A stretch of DNA of 64,000 nucleotides from a virus: IMG/VR virus record IMGVR_UViG_3300021136_000003, positions 1-64,000 of that record, one strand, 5' to 3'. Made by a program: the position numbers and the translations under genes. Below the pieces are notes generated by a model. The model was not told where the DNA came from, did no database searches, and worked only from the letters and a program-made list of their open reading frames with translations. Positions 16,113 through 24,982 of this stretch are shown here, piece after piece. Within the stretch, counting starts at the first letter, position 1. Each line of letters starts with the position of its first letter.

Positions 16113-17312
16113 TTAGGGTAAACCAACCACTTTAGGATTCAACACCTGATCACGATTGATGTTTAGTTCGGTGACATTGTTGTCCCGATATTTCTTTGTG
16201 TGATACATATGGGTCATCAGCACCTTCTCAATCTCAGTGTGAAGACCTCGGGCACCTGTGTTCAGCTTGATTGTGTTGTCAGCAAGTTGTTCAATCGCAT
16301 CTGGAGTGAATGTCAGTGCAATGTTATCAACGCCTAGCAGGTATGTGTATTGCTCAATGTAGTTGTTCTTGACCTTTGTCAGAACTTCAATCAATTCTTC
16401 TTTGTTCAGGTTAGATACACTTGTTGTTGTGGTGAATCGTCCGATGAACTCTGGAATCATTCCGAACTTTGTCAGATCGTCAGGGGTCACCTGGGTAAGA
16501 TCACCTTCTTTATGTTTGTCTTTGATCATAGCACCGAATCCGATGCTGGTGCCGTTCAATCTGCTGTCAACAATCTCCTTGAGTCCGACAAAAGCGCCGC
16601 CGCCGATAAAGAGAATGTTCTTTGTGTTGACTTCAACCATGTCACCGCCGGGATGCTTACGACCCCCCGTAGCTGGTACACGACACACTGTTCCTTCGAC
16701 AAGTTTCAACAGTGCTTGCTGAACGCCTTCACCTGATACATCGCGGGTGATGCTTGAACTTTCACTCTTACGTGCAATCTTATCGATTTCGTCAACGAAG
16801 ACAATGCCGCGTTCAGCTAGGGCTTTGTCACCACCTGCTGCGTTCAACAACATGCTGATCATCGATTCAACATCATCACCGACATAACCTGCTTCGGTCA
16901 ATGACGTAGCATCAGTGACAACGAATGGAACCTTCAGATATTTTGCAACTGTCTTGGCCAGTAGAGTCTTGCCAGAACCAGTAGGGCCGATCAGCAGCAC
17001 ATTACCTTTGGTGATATCAAGATGCTTCGGTGGGTGATTCACTCGCTTGTAGTGATTAGCAATCGCCACGCTTAGAACCATCTTGGCGTTGTCTTGCCCG
17101 ATGATGTGATCGTCAAGAAACGACTTGATCGATTCCGGATCGTATCGGACCTCTTCTTTGTCTGTAGATTCGACTGAGGTGTCGTCCAGGATAAGAGAAT
17201 CGCATAGTTCGACACAATCGCTACAGATAGCGACGGACTCACCTACGATTAATTTTTTAACGGAATCTTTATGATTGCCGCAGAATGAACAATGACTGAT
17301 TTTGTCTGACAT
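16113..17312 (-). CDS. clpX: ClpX AAA+ unfoldase
   Basis: A 399-residue ClpX, close to bacterial length (about 420). Zinc-binding cysteines C8/C11/C30/C33 form the N-terminal domain. GPTGSGKT (109-116) is Walker A, VFVDEIDK (171-178) is Walker B, GYVG (142-145) is the pore loop and IGF (257-259) is the ClpP-docking tripeptide. The sensor-2 region has GARGL. All parts needed to unfold substrates and dock ClpP are present. It has a sigma70-like promoter at 17346-17374 but no strong ribosome site. Confidence 0.95.
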   Translation of the reverse strand: MSDKISHCSFCGNHKDSVKKLIVGESVAICSDCVELCDSLILDDTSVESTDKEEVRYDPESIKSFLDDHIIGQDNAKMVLSVAIANHYKRVNHPPKHLDITKGNVLLIGPTGSGKTLLAKTVAKYLKVPFVVTDATSLTEAGYVGDDVESMISMLLNAAGGDKALAERGIVFVDEIDKIARKSESSSITRDVSGEGVQQALLKLVEGTVCRVPATGGRKHPGGDMVEVNTKNILFIGGGAFVGLKEIVDSRLNGTSIGFGAMIKDKHKEGDLTQVTPDDLTKFGMIPEFIGRFTTTTSVSNLNKEELIEVLTKVKNNYIEQYTYLLGVDNIALTFTPDAIEQLADNTIKLNTGARGLHTEIEKVLMTHMYHTKKYRDNNVTELNINRDQVLNPKVVGLP

Positions 17313-17345
17313 GATATTACTTATCTCGGTTATTGTGCTGTTTAT

Positions 17346-17374
17346 ATTTTAACATAACTTCGATTTAATATCAA
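17346..17374 (-). promoter_or_regulatory. sigma70-like promoter of clpX
   Basis: TTGATA (17369-17374), 17-nt spacer, TAAAAT (17346-17351) on the minus strand. It overlaps the stop of the upstream membrane-protein gene. Confidence 0.65.
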
Positions 17375-18891
17375 GTGTTTTGGTTCGTCAGATATTCTTC
17401 TATTTGTTGCTTTTCATTTGCTGAAAGCAGTTGGACATCGTATTCGCCTTGATCGATTTTTGCGACGAGGTACTTGATGTATTCCTGATCGTAAAGATAA
17501 GTCGTAGTCTGATCCTTGTTCACCATGATCCACTTGTCACCGTTGAACTTGTACACGCGATTAGGCAGCACATCAACACGGACAAATACATCACCTGGAC
17601 GAGCGACTTCGGGGAAGTGTGTGCCGAAGTTAGTGGAACTCTTTCTGTCGCCGTCAACTTGCAGGAATAAGTCTGGTCTAAGGTCTCGCAGCACATCTCT
17701 GTTCATTTGTTTGCCATGATACGATACATACCCGCTAGACAGTTCTTTATACTCAGCTTCCTTAGTGACACCTTCAGTTTCGATAGGATGATCATCTAAT
17801 ACAACAAGCTCGGGTAACGGTTCGATTTCTGCCGGTTTCTCTACTTCAATTAACTCTAATTCCGGTTCAGGTTCAGGAGCCGGCCGGTGATAGACTTGAG
17901 GTGGCACCGTGCTGGTAGCAGTGCGGTCAGGAACCACATTTAAATACGGGTGAAGTTCAGCAAGTGTTTTCTGAAAAGCTTCCTCTTCGGGATCGGGCCT
18001 GTATAGCTCCATTGGAATAACAGATTCCTTGATTTGCTCAACTTGATCATCGGTGAGCGGGCCGTCATCTGGCTCGTATACTGTGCGTTCAATAGGTCCG
18101 GGTTCATCGGACTCAGGTTGTTCCAGGTCCCAATCCTTACTCTGATTAGCAGCAAGGATCAATGCGATAGCCAGAGGATCAAACACCAGAACCAGTAGAA
18201 TGATAACCCAGCGCACAGCTTTTTCCAGAATGTTCTGATCAGGATTGTCACCATAGATCATTGCAGCGATATACTTAATCGGGCCCACTTCCGCTTCAAC
18301 TTTACGCAACTGACTGGCAATCGGTGCCCGTTCTTCGTTCAGCTTACCTATGTTCGTGTTAGCCGCTTCGATTTCTTTTTGAAGCTTGCCGCGTTCTGAT
18401 GCCTGTTGGCGCCTGATTTGGACACTTCGTGCAGCACTCGTTTCTGTGTCACCCTTGATCATCACATTGTTAACTTGGAGATCCATTTGCGCCAGGGCTT
18501 CTCTGGACGACTTGATATTCTCTCGTTGCGTTTTTACCTTTTCGTCAATAAGCGCAACCTTAGCAGAAACATCACCGGTGCCAATGCCTTGATCCAAGTG
18601 ACTCTTACTAAGGAACCCGAAGATACCCATGCTAGTAATAAGTGCCAGAATGATAACGGACGGAACCAGATAGGATTTCATCAACAGACTACATCGTGCC
18701 CAGTATGTGCGAAGCCAGACAGTTGTGGTGATCTTTGAAATCTCCAGAATGATACCCATCACGACGATTGGGATCACTGCACCAGCAAAGATAGCGGTCA
18801 GCCCGATGATACTATAATAGGCAGCAACGGCGGATAGCGCCAAGGCAACTATCAGTGTAAGATTGGGGAGAGAAAGGAATTTAGGGCGCAT
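17371..18891 (-). CDS. multi-pass membrane protein with coiled coil
   Basis: A 506-residue protein. Two hydrophobic segments lie in residues 10-50, a third at about 72-95 and a fourth at about 224-246. Between the third and fourth lies a long charged coiled coil (residues about 105-205). The C-terminal 250 residues are hydrophilic, first acidic and proline-rich and then a folded-looking stretch (GDVFVRVDVLPNRVYKFNGDKW). The start follows CTAAATACTAGATG with no ribosome site. It may act at the host membrane; I do not recognise a named family. Confidence 0.65.
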   Translation of the reverse strand: MRPKFLSLPNLTLIVALALSAVAAYYSIIGLTAIFAGAVIPIVVMGIILEISKITTTVWLRTYWARCSLLMKSYLVPSVIILALITSMGIFGFLSKSHLDQGIGTGDVSAKVALIDEKVKTQRENIKSSREALAQMDLQVNNVMIKGDTETSAARSVQIRRQQASERGKLQKEIEAANTNIGKLNEERAPIASQLRKVEAEVGPIKYIAAMIYGDNPDQNILEKAVRWVIILLVLVFDPLAIALILAANQSKDWDLEQPESDEPGPIERTVYEPDDGPLTDDQVEQIKESVIPMELYRPDPEEEAFQKTLAELHPYLNVVPDRTATSTVPPQVYHRPAPEPEPELELIEVEKPAEIEPLPELVVLDDHPIETEGVTKEAEYKELSSGYVSYHGKQMNRDVLRDLRPDLFLQVDGDRKSSTNFGTHFPEVARPGDVFVRVDVLPNRVYKFNGDKWIMVNKDQTTTYLYDQEYIKYLVAKIDQGEYDVQLLSANEKQQIEEYLTNQNT

Positions 18892-18898
18892 CTAGTAT

Positions 18899-19132
18899 TT
18901 AGTCTTTTTCCTTCTTGGGTCTGAATAAATGTCCGAATGTGGACACAAACTCAACCATGGTCATGACTAACTTACGCGGAATACCCGGCCCTTGTTGTAC
19001 ATGATAGGTGACGAGTTGTTCACCCTCGTCCCTATCTTTGATCTGCATGACAGCTATTGAACTGCCATCTTCAAATACATGAATCTTGCCTACGAGGTTA
19101 TCCATATGCACCTGACATGTCGTAAACTTCAT
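18899..19132 (-). CDS. small phage protein of unknown function
   Basis: A 77-residue protein (MKFTTCQVHMDNLVGK) with mixed beta pattern and a basic C-terminus (FRPKKEKD). It lies 7 nt upstream of the membrane-protein gene, after the ligase. No recognised domain. Confidence 0.55.
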   Translation of the reverse strand: MKFTTCQVHMDNLVGKIHVFEDGSSIAVMQIKDRDEGEQLVTYHVQQGPGIPRKLVMTMVEFVSTFGHLFRPKKEKD

Positions 19133-19179
19133 TGATTTTCATATTGTTTCTCATTATTCTCATTTGTCAGAATGAGATA

Positions 19180-20499
19180 CTATTTATCGTCACGGAAGCG
19201 AACGAACCGCGGGAAACGCAGCGAGTACGAACCGTCTTCGGCTTGTGTCACAGCATCAGCCATCACCTCAGCAATTTGACCGATGACCTTCGTGCCGTTG
19301 ACCCAATAGTCATCCCGTTGTTCATCGCTCATACCAGAGCCACAGTTCACTCGGATGAACTTGCCATCGTCAGTGCCCTCGCAGACAAGCGCACCAGTGC
19401 GACCCAGATTGCGGCCGGTGCCTTCTTCAATGTCAACCACTTTCAGATCAAAAGTCTTTGTCGGCTTCCACTTCATCCAGAACAGAGTGCGCTTACATTC
19501 GTAAGGCGCATCATAATCCTTGATCATAATGCCTTCGAACTTTGCTTTGATCATGTCCTGAGCATATCGATCCATTTGATTGCGACCTGCAGCGGTGTCA
19601 AGATCAACGTCGAGGTGTGTAAGATATTCAACATTCGCCAGTTGATCAATGACGAAACGCAGCTTCTCCAGAAGAGCCAAACGCCTTGTCAGCTTCGCAT
19701 TCCAATGGCCTTCTTCAAACTCTGCCAGAGGGATAATGTCAAACACATTGAACACGGCATCCAGTGCATCAGCCTTCGTTTTACGACGAGCTTGTTTCAT
19801 CAGTTCTTGGAACGATGCGCTTGTCACTTCGCCGTCGAGAACGAACCCATCTTTCAATTCACTCATTGCCAGAAAGAAGCGGGCCTGTGCTGCGATTTGT
19901 TCTTCAATGTGACCGAAGTTTTCGTAAATCTTGCCGTTGCGACTAAACGCAATTGTCACTCCTTGAGCAGTGCAGACCAGCAACATTCGGACACCGTCAA
20001 GCTTTGGTTCCAGACGTTTCTTGCCCTTCATTTCAGGGCGTCCCTCGCTATTCGTGGCAAGCTGACAGGTGAACTTGGGAATCTGATAGACTGTCTTTTT
20101 ACAGACTTTGTTGATTGTTGTCTCGCTGAATCCAGCGCGAAGATCACGCCGCAGAACAGCGGCGCAGAATGTGTCCCATTCATCAGTGGTGAATCGCTTG
20201 CTCATGGCGATAATTTGATCACGCGCAGCATGACCTGAATACTTACGAGTGGAAAGATCCTCAAGCAGAGTGTTGAACTCTTGCCAAGGATTTTCTGCGG
20301 TGAGAATGTTGCCCGGAGAATGTGGAATCTGACGCACACCGAATGTCACATAAGGATTGTAACAGGCTTTCGCCAGACCCAAAAACATCTGTGCGTTGAT
20401 GCTGCCAAGAACGGCTGCTGCCAGGGCTTGCTTAACAACCTCCTCTTTATGGAGTTTGCTGTTCGATTCGTTTGCTTTATGAATCCAAGATGCGGTCAT
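19180..20499 (-). CDS. 30: ATP-dependent DNA ligase
   Basis: A 439-residue ligase, slightly shorter than T4 gp30 (487). EPKLDGVRM contains the adenylated lysine (motif I, K-x-D-G). FVLDGEV is motif III, DAVFNVFDI is motif IIIa, FEGIMIKDYD is motif IV, and FWMKWKPTKTFDLKVV is motif V. The OB-fold C-terminus is present. It seals nicks in replication and repair. A sigma70-like promoter lies at 20522-20550. Confidence 0.92.
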   Translation of the reverse strand: MTASWIHKANESNSKLHKEEVVKQALAAAVLGSINAQMFLGLAKACYNPYVTFGVRQIPHSPGNILTAENPWQEFNTLLEDLSTRKYSGHAARDQIIAMSKRFTTDEWDTFCAAVLRRDLRAGFSETTINKVCKKTVYQIPKFTCQLATNSEGRPEMKGKKRLEPKLDGVRMLLVCTAQGVTIAFSRNGKIYENFGHIEEQIAAQARFFLAMSELKDGFVLDGEVTSASFQELMKQARRKTKADALDAVFNVFDIIPLAEFEEGHWNAKLTRRLALLEKLRFVIDQLANVEYLTHLDVDLDTAAGRNQMDRYAQDMIKAKFEGIMIKDYDAPYECKRTLFWMKWKPTKTFDLKVVDIEEGTGRNLGRTGALVCEGTDDGKFIRVNCGSGMSDEQRDDYWVNGTKVIGQIAEVMADAVTQAEDGSYSLRFPRFVRFRDDK

Positions 20500-20521
20500 T
20501 TATTTCTTTCAGTAATTAGTT

Positions 20522-20550
20522 ATTTTAACACAGGTCTGAATAGTAATCAA
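20522..20550 (-). promoter_or_regulatory. sigma70-like promoter of DNA ligase
   Basis: TTGATT (20545-20550), 17-nt spacer, TAAAAT (20522-20527) on the minus strand. It lies at the end of the gene at 20547. Confidence 0.6.
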
Positions 20551-20891
20551 GCCTTAAGGGTTTTGATAATGTATTCTTTTTCCTTTTTGTCAGAGAACTG
20601 GGTCCGACGCTTTTCAACATCACGACACCAATTTTCAACAGCTTCATAACTGCCCCAGGATCCGTGTGGAGCCGAGTGTTGAATCCAATTTGCGATTCCC
20701 TGCATCCCCGGACCGTTTGCCTGATCACCGCTTGATGCAGCCCTGAATAGATCACCTGCTAACATCGCAGACATAAAGCCACCCGGGTGGTAACCAAACA
20801 TCAAATAGTTTTCAATGGATTCTTGGGCGTGTTCTGGAACGTGGTCTCGGCTGTATTCATAATCAGTGTCGAAGTCGATAAACTTACTCAT
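20547..20891 (-). CDS. conserved small phage protein
   Basis: A 114-residue protein with YHPGGFMSAMLAGDLFRAA, a pattern found in small uncharacterised phage proteins (HPGxFLxAVLxNDL, then a tryptophan-rich end WGSYEAVENW). The start at 20891 forms an ATGA overlap with the upstream gene, so the longer frame to 20933 is unlikely. Function unknown. Confidence 0.7.
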   Translation of the reverse strand: MSKFIDFDTDYEYSRDHVPEHAQESIENYLMFGYHPGGFMSAMLAGDLFRAASSGDQANGPGMQGIANWIQHSAPHGSWGSYEAVENWCRDVEKRRTQFSDKKEKEYIIKTLKA

Positions 20892-21133
20892 GTCAATAAT
20901 ACTTCCATCATATATTCTTTGCTGCTGATACATGGTCGCTTAGGTTCCGTAAACCCGTATTTCATGGTAGTCTGCGTCGATTGACGATTTGCCGCTTGAG
21001 CGCAAGGAAAGCAAACCCAACGACCTTCGGTCGTGTTGAAGTGAGTTGCCTTGGGCTTTAGTTTGCTGTACGAGCACCGAAGTGTGGTACACACTTCCTC
21101 ATACTTGCCAGCACCCGATGAGTGATGATACAT
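20888..21133 (-). CDS. small cysteine-containing phage protein
   Basis: An 81-residue protein with two cysteine pairs (CTTLRC and CFPC), possibly a zinc site. Its start overlaps the stop of the upstream gene at 21133. Not recognised. Confidence 0.55.
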   Translation of the reverse strand: MYHHSSGAGKYEEVCTTLRCSYSKLKPKATHFNTTEGRWVCFPCAQAANRQSTQTTMKYGFTEPKRPCISSKEYMMEVLLT

Positions 21134-21762
21134 CAGACCACCTTCACACGGTTGAGTTGCGTTTGATTGTCGCGGTGTGCTTTCACAGTGCCGAGAATGT
21201 CAACAGTGACATTATCAGCAGGCTTGTTTTTCATGGAGAAGAACAGGGCTTGATCGTCCGCGGTAATCGCAGTCACATAATAGACTGACCATTGCTGCGA
21301 GTAGAAGGAGCGAAGCACCTCGACTGTCAGCTTGACCTTGTCACCGATTTGACCGATGAATCCACCTGCGGCGAACTTCACGCGATTGTCAACGGTGTCA
21401 CGTGCCTTGCCGCGCAGAAAGCTTGACGGGAAACTGCACACCACTGCCAATTCATAGTTGGTGCTAAGTTCCTCACGATGGCTCAGGGACATAGCGTTAC
21501 TGTCAAATTCAGACAGAACCTTGCCGGACAGAACCTTGAAAGTCAGTGCTTGAAAGTAGCGACGAACCTCACGACCTTGTTCCAGATCGGCTTCGTCAAG
21601 TGGCGCACTGTCAGGAGACAGGAGTTGCGTCATCAGTTGACGATTGCTGGTCTTTGTCTCCGGAGTACGCACATCGGGCCACTGAACGCCTTTGACGTAT
21701 TCGCCATTGATACGTTGAGCAGCACAAGCAGCACCAAAAACCAGTTCAGCAGGGTAGTTCAT
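21133..21762 (-). CDS. phage protein of unknown function
   Basis: A 209-residue protein. It contains helical N-terminal segments (EADLEQGREVRRYFQALTFKVL) and a C-terminal beta-rich half (GDKVKLTVEVLRSFYSQQW). It heads an operon of three overlapping genes and has a consensus promoter 30 nt upstream. No family recognised. Confidence 0.65.
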   Translation of the reverse strand: MNYPAELVFGAACAAQRINGEYVKGVQWPDVRTPETKTSNRQLMTQLLSPDSAPLDEADLEQGREVRRYFQALTFKVLSGKVLSEFDSNAMSLSHREELSTNYELAVVCSFPSSFLRGKARDTVDNRVKFAAGGFIGQIGDKVKLTVEVLRSFYSQQWSVYYVTAITADDQALFFSMKNKPADNVTVDILGTVKAHRDNQTQLNRVKVV

Positions 21763-21791
21763 TCTTTATCCGTTTTGCGAGTTTATAGTGT

Positions 21792-21820
21792 ATTATATAC
21801 CCAAACCGATTTAATGTCAA
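21792..21820 (-). promoter_or_regulatory. consensus sigma70 promoter
   Basis: TTGACA (21815-21820), 17-nt spacer, TATAAT (21792-21797) on the minus strand. It drives the genes 21133, 20888 and 20547. Confidence 0.85.
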
Positions 21821-22029
21821 CCGACAAATAAACCAACCGCGTAGATGCCCAGAAGTACCCCATTAACAGCGACCAGATTCCACTCCTTAATCCGGAGCGC
21901 CCAGATCAAATAGAGAGCAGCACCCAGATTCAGGAACCAGATATTCATCGGATCAATCCGGAAACTGGTGAACAAAGCACCGGCGATAACAGACACCATT
22001 CCAGTCCATTTGAGTAATTTATTCAGCAT
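21817..22029 (-). CDS. small membrane protein
   Basis: A 70-residue protein with two or three hydrophobic segments (WTGMVSVIAGALFTSF, LGAALYLIWAL, VNGVLLGIYAVGLFV). The ATG at 22029 lies 7 nt after the TATAAT box of its promoter, so the mRNA should begin at the start codon. The longer frame to 22098 would run through the promoter and is unlikely. Confidence 0.7.
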   Translation of the reverse strand: MLNKLLKWTGMVSVIAGALFTSFRIDPMNIWFLNLGAALYLIWALRIKEWNLVAVNGVLLGIYAVGLFVG

Positions 22030-22035
22030 ACAAGT

Positions 22036-22064
22036 ATTATATACCCAAAGCGATTTAATGTCAA
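22036..22064 (-). promoter_or_regulatory. consensus sigma70 promoter, leaderless architecture
   Basis: TTGACA (22059-22064), 17-nt spacer, TATAAT (22036-22041), then ACTTGT and the ATG at 22029. Confidence 0.85.
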
Positions 22065-22381
22065 CCTTTGGGTTTGGTCGGCGCCTTGACGAGTCCAAGA
22101 ACCTTTCGTTCCTCGACAGTCAGACGTTCCCACGCAGCCATTTTGATCTGGTAGATGCGTTTCTTTTCTTCGAGGAGGTAGATTGCCTTTTGAGCAGTGG
22201 TGATCATCTTGTCCCACCATTTGGAAACAACATCGTCGCGCAACAGCAGAAAGTCGGCTCGTCCTGCTTTGACCAATTCAATCATCACTGTCTTGGCGAT
22301 CTTGTTGTCCACTGCGCCATATCCGTATGTGTTCTCACCCATTGAATGGGTCTCAATGTATTTTAGGATTTCTGGGTTCAT
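22061..22381 (-). CDS. phage protein with alpha-helical C-terminus
   Basis: A 106-residue protein, mainly helical and charged, ending ...LTVEERKVLGLVKAPTKPKG. It shares the shape of the next gene (a LT-EE-LGL-like end and WWDK/WWEE core), so the two may be distant paralogues. They overlap by 4 nt. Function unknown. Confidence 0.65.
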   Translation of the reverse strand: MNPEILKYIETHSMGENTYGYGAVDNKIAKTVMIELVKAGRADFLLLRDDVVSKWWDKMITTAQKAIYLLEEKKRIYQIKMAAWERLTVEERKVLGLVKAPTKPKG

Positions 22382-22716
22382 TTTTTGTTCCCGTTCTTGT
22401 GAAGACCAAACGCAGCGAGTTCCTCGTCAGTGAGTTTAGACGCGGCATCCTTTTTCGCTTTCGCCAGCGCCAACTTCTTTTCTTTGTCTTTTACGATCTT
22501 TAGAGCCTCTTTTGCGTCAGCCTTTTTGTGTTCCTCCCACCAATCAGCGACTTCCTTATCCTTAAGGAGTTCGGCAATCGGCATACCTGCTTCGTATGCT
22601 TTCATCACTGTACTAGCAATCCGGGCCAGACGATCTGCCTGACGTTTGAGAAGCATAGAAACGTCGGACGTTATTCTACCTGCGTAGTCATCGCTTTCAT
22701 AATCTCTACAGGGCAT
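22378..22716 (-). CDS. phage protein, possible distant paralogue of its neighbour
   Basis: A 112-residue helical protein (MPCRDYESDDYAGRI) with VADWWEEHKK and a lysine-rich helix, ending LTDEELAAFGLHKNGNKK. The start at 22716 has a GGAG site. A longer frame reaches 22797 but would overlap the next gene fully out of frame. Confidence 0.65.
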   Translation of the reverse strand: MPCRDYESDDYAGRITSDVSMLLKRQADRLARIASTVMKAYEAGMPIAELLKDKEVADWWEEHKKADAKEALKIVKDKEKKLALAKAKKDAASKLTDEELAAFGLHKNGNKK

Positions 22717-22727
22717 ATCAGGACTCC

Positions 22728-22994
22728 TTAACGACCGCGTTTCAACATCATCCCATGACGAGACAGACGACCAAGAAAGTCGCCACCGTCTGGGCACTTA
22801 CCATCAACCACAGCGTCAACACCCATCTTGCCGACATTCTCGACAGATTCAGATGCCATAGTGACGAAGCGCATTCCGTTGTTTCGCAGTTTATGCGCCA
22901 TAGACAGAGCCTCGTTCATATCCGAGAGCGGAGGGGAGGCGTGTGCCCCGCCGGGAACGTCTGTCCAATAGACGATGTATTCAGTTTTGTTCAT
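22728..22994 (-). CDS. small phage protein of unknown function
   Basis: An 88-residue protein (MNKTEYIVYWTDVPGGAHAS) with the pattern of a small alpha/beta domain in which a helix (MNEALSMAHKLRNNG) follows a strand. The ATG lies 7 nt after the TATAAT box of its promoter and has no ribosome site. Confidence 0.65.
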   Translation of the reverse strand: MNKTEYIVYWTDVPGGAHASPPLSDMNEALSMAHKLRNNGMRFVTMASESVENVGKMGVDAVVDGKCPDGGDFLGRLSRHGMMLKRGR

Positions 22995-23000
22995 ACAAGT

Positions 23001-23029
23001 ATTATATACCCATATGGATTAAATGTCAA
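23001..23029 (-). promoter_or_regulatory. consensus sigma70 promoter, leaderless architecture
   Basis: TTGACA (23024-23029), 17-nt spacer, TATAAT (23001-23006), then ACTTGT and the ATG at 22994, the same sequence as at 22036. Confidence 0.85.
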
Positions 23030-23048
23030 CCGAAGAGAGGGACAAGTA

Positions 23049-23453
23049 TTATTGCGGTAAAGGTCGGACCCAGCATACCGTTTCTGTGCTGGCCTTATCC
23101 GGATGCAGTTCATACTTGCCTGAGAGGTTGTCAAGGTCGCCGGACCATACTTTCAAGATGGCATAACCAAGCTTACGAGGTGATTCGGGAGTTTCTGGAA
23201 TTGGCTCATGCTGAACCGCCATCATCAGTTGATATTCACCTTGGTGAGAGGCAGTTTCCTTGATAAGCCTTTCCAGTCTATCTTCGTGATCAGCGTCAGT
23301 CATCAGCCGCAACCGTTCAGGGGAGCCAGGCTCCTGGGCATAGAATTTAGCATTGTCAATCCATTCTTGACGAGTTTTGCCACCCATAGAGAATTCACCT
23401 GTATGCGGAACCAGGCTTAATGCGGTTATTTGTTTAAGTAGTGTTTGTTTCAT
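23049..23453 (-). CDS. phage protein of unknown function
   Basis: A 134-residue protein (MKQTLLKQITALSLVPHTGEF) with a hydrophilic middle and a beta-rich end (KLGYAILKVWSGDL). The start codon lies 7 nt after a TATACT box. Not recognised. Confidence 0.6.
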   Translation of the reverse strand: MKQTLLKQITALSLVPHTGEFSMGGKTRQEWIDNAKFYAQEPGSPERLRLMTDADHEDRLERLIKETASHQGEYQLMMAVQHEPIPETPESPRKLGYAILKVWSGDLDNLSGKYELHPDKASTETVCWVRPLPQ

Positions 23454-23459
23454 TTTTTA

Positions 23460-23488
23460 AGTATATCAGCAATATAAGTCGGAGTCAA
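23460..23488 (-). promoter_or_regulatory. sigma70 promoter, leaderless architecture
   Basis: TTGACT (23483-23488), 17-nt spacer, TATACT (23460-23465), then the ATG at 23453. Confidence 0.65.
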
Positions 23489-23503
23489 TCTCTTTGGTTA
23501 ATG

Positions 23504-24982
23504 TCAACTAAAAAGAGGATTGGATATCGGTTCTTTAACGGGTTTTGTCTTTTTAACTTTAGGTACTTTGGGCGAGCCAAGACCAGTGAACCCTTGAGCC
23601 TGCCAGGCTAGTTCCTTATCGTCTATTACTTTAATGATCCGGTCCGACTGGTCATTATTATATCGATACTTGGTCCAATCTTGGTAGGTAATTTCATTTT
23701 TTATGAATTTTAAAAAATCAGACCATATTATGTTGTGTTTTAAACTACGAACATCAAGCCCGGTAAATTCGGACAACCGATCTAACATTTCTTCCACGTT
23801 ATCCTTCATATATTCGCAGATATATAGCTGATGTTGTAATATGTGGGCCCAGTCGTTCCGGCCGCAGTCCCTCATTTTACGCAATATAGACAATACTAAC
23901 TGGCCGTTTCCGGCCGCCGGCTCTAAAATTTTCATTGAAGGATCTGTGAAAATTTTAATATCCATTCTATCGATAAGTCTATCTGCTAATTCATCGCAAG
24001 TAAATATCTCAGCAGTTTGCCTGACTCTAGATTTGGACCTATCAGTTATCGTAACTAGAGTTTGTATGGTTTTTTTAGATTTTTTATTTGCCTTAAAATT
24101 TACCACATATGCGATCTCCTCGGCGGTCAATGAGAAATATTTAAAAATTTCGCTGTCAGTCATCCTTGTAAGTGGAATCACCGGTAAATTTTTAAAAACT
24201 AATTCATTACCGAACCCTGACCACTTCGCAGTATCAAAAATATACTTTATCAAAATTGAATTTAGATTGTGTGAAAGTGCCAAGCCTGATTGGTCGTCCG
24301 GTACCGACACATAATAACCCATATCAGTTGTACCATATACACCGTCATCATAGAAGGGTTTTGTATAGCCACTCCTGGTCCACATTACTTTTTTATCTCC
24401 GGCAAATGATTGTCTAATGCTGCTATACCAAATTTGGGGATTTGTATGGAAAATAGGAAATTGGTGCGCCGATGTCATAGTGCGCGAAATAGTAGAGTTA
24501 GCGTCCTTTAAAAGGACATTATGGCAGGTCACATAGTCGAACTTTACATTAAGTTTTGAGATATTAGGATTAAACATTACCTTTTTGTGTATGCTGGCAG
24601 CGATTGCACAAAAATCTGACGGCAGATAATAAATCGATTTATCTAGAAATAGCGAAGATAAACTTCCATCGCGCTCAATGAACGTGGTATTGATTCCGGA
24701 TTTTCCTTTTTTAATTACATAATCTGCAAACGTGCTATTAACGTTAAAAAACTTTTCCGTATCCAGTCCCAAATATTTTGTGTCATTATTTAATAGATAT
24801 GGCAATATTTTAGAGCTAGGGCTTAAAAAGCTATTGGGACTGATCTGACCCATTTCGCCGCCGACCTTTAACACCCGAAATATTTCGTGAGTAAAATCAA
24901 TCCACAATTTGTGAGGAGTTTTCTTTCTGTTTGTAATATCCTCAAAAGGAGGATTGGATATGCTTGCGTCGAACTCTATCAT
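23504..24982 (-). CDS. circularly permuted N6-adenine-type DNA methyltransferase
   Basis: A 492-residue protein. NPPF (residues 10-13) is catalytic motif IV. It is followed by LWIDFTHEIFRVLKVGGEMGQISPN, typical of Eco57I-type enzymes. The middle is probably the target-recognition region. FTCDELADRLIDRM is motif X and LEPAAGNGQLVLSI (about 353-366) is the AdoMet-binding motif I. The order IV-TRD-X-I means the chain is permuted, with the break between motifs III and IV. It overlaps the putative endonuclease gene by TAATG. The AT-rich composition is unlike the neighbouring ligase region. Confidence 0.82.
   Translation of the reverse strand: MIEFDASISNPPFEDITNRKKTPHKLWIDFTHEIFRVLKVGGEMGQISPNSFLSPSSKILPYLLNNDTKYLGLDTEKFFNVNSTFADYVIKKGKSGINTTFIERDGSLSSLFLDKSIYYLPSDFCAIAASIHKKVMFNPNISKLNVKFDYVTCHNVLLKDANSTISRTMTSAHQFPIFHTNPQIWYSSIRQSFAGDKKVMWTRSGYTKPFYDDGVYGTTDMGYYVSVPDDQSGLALSHNLNSILIKYIFDTAKWSGFGNELVFKNLPVIPLTRMTDSEIFKYFSLTAEEIAYVVNFKANKKSKKTIQTLVTITDRSKSRVRQTAEIFTCDELADRLIDRMDIKIFTDPSMKILEPAAGNGQLVLSILRKMRDCGRNDWAHILQHQLYICEYMKDNVEEMLDRLSEFTGLDVRSLKHNIIWSDFLKFIKNEITYQDWTKYRYNNDQSDRIIKVIDDKELAWQAQGFTGLGSPKVPKVKKTKPVKEPISNPLFS

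Noticed and set aside
23493-23507. A second sigma70 promoter starting at TTGACA (23502-23507)
   Set aside because: No acceptable -10 box lies 16-18 nt downstream on the minus strand.
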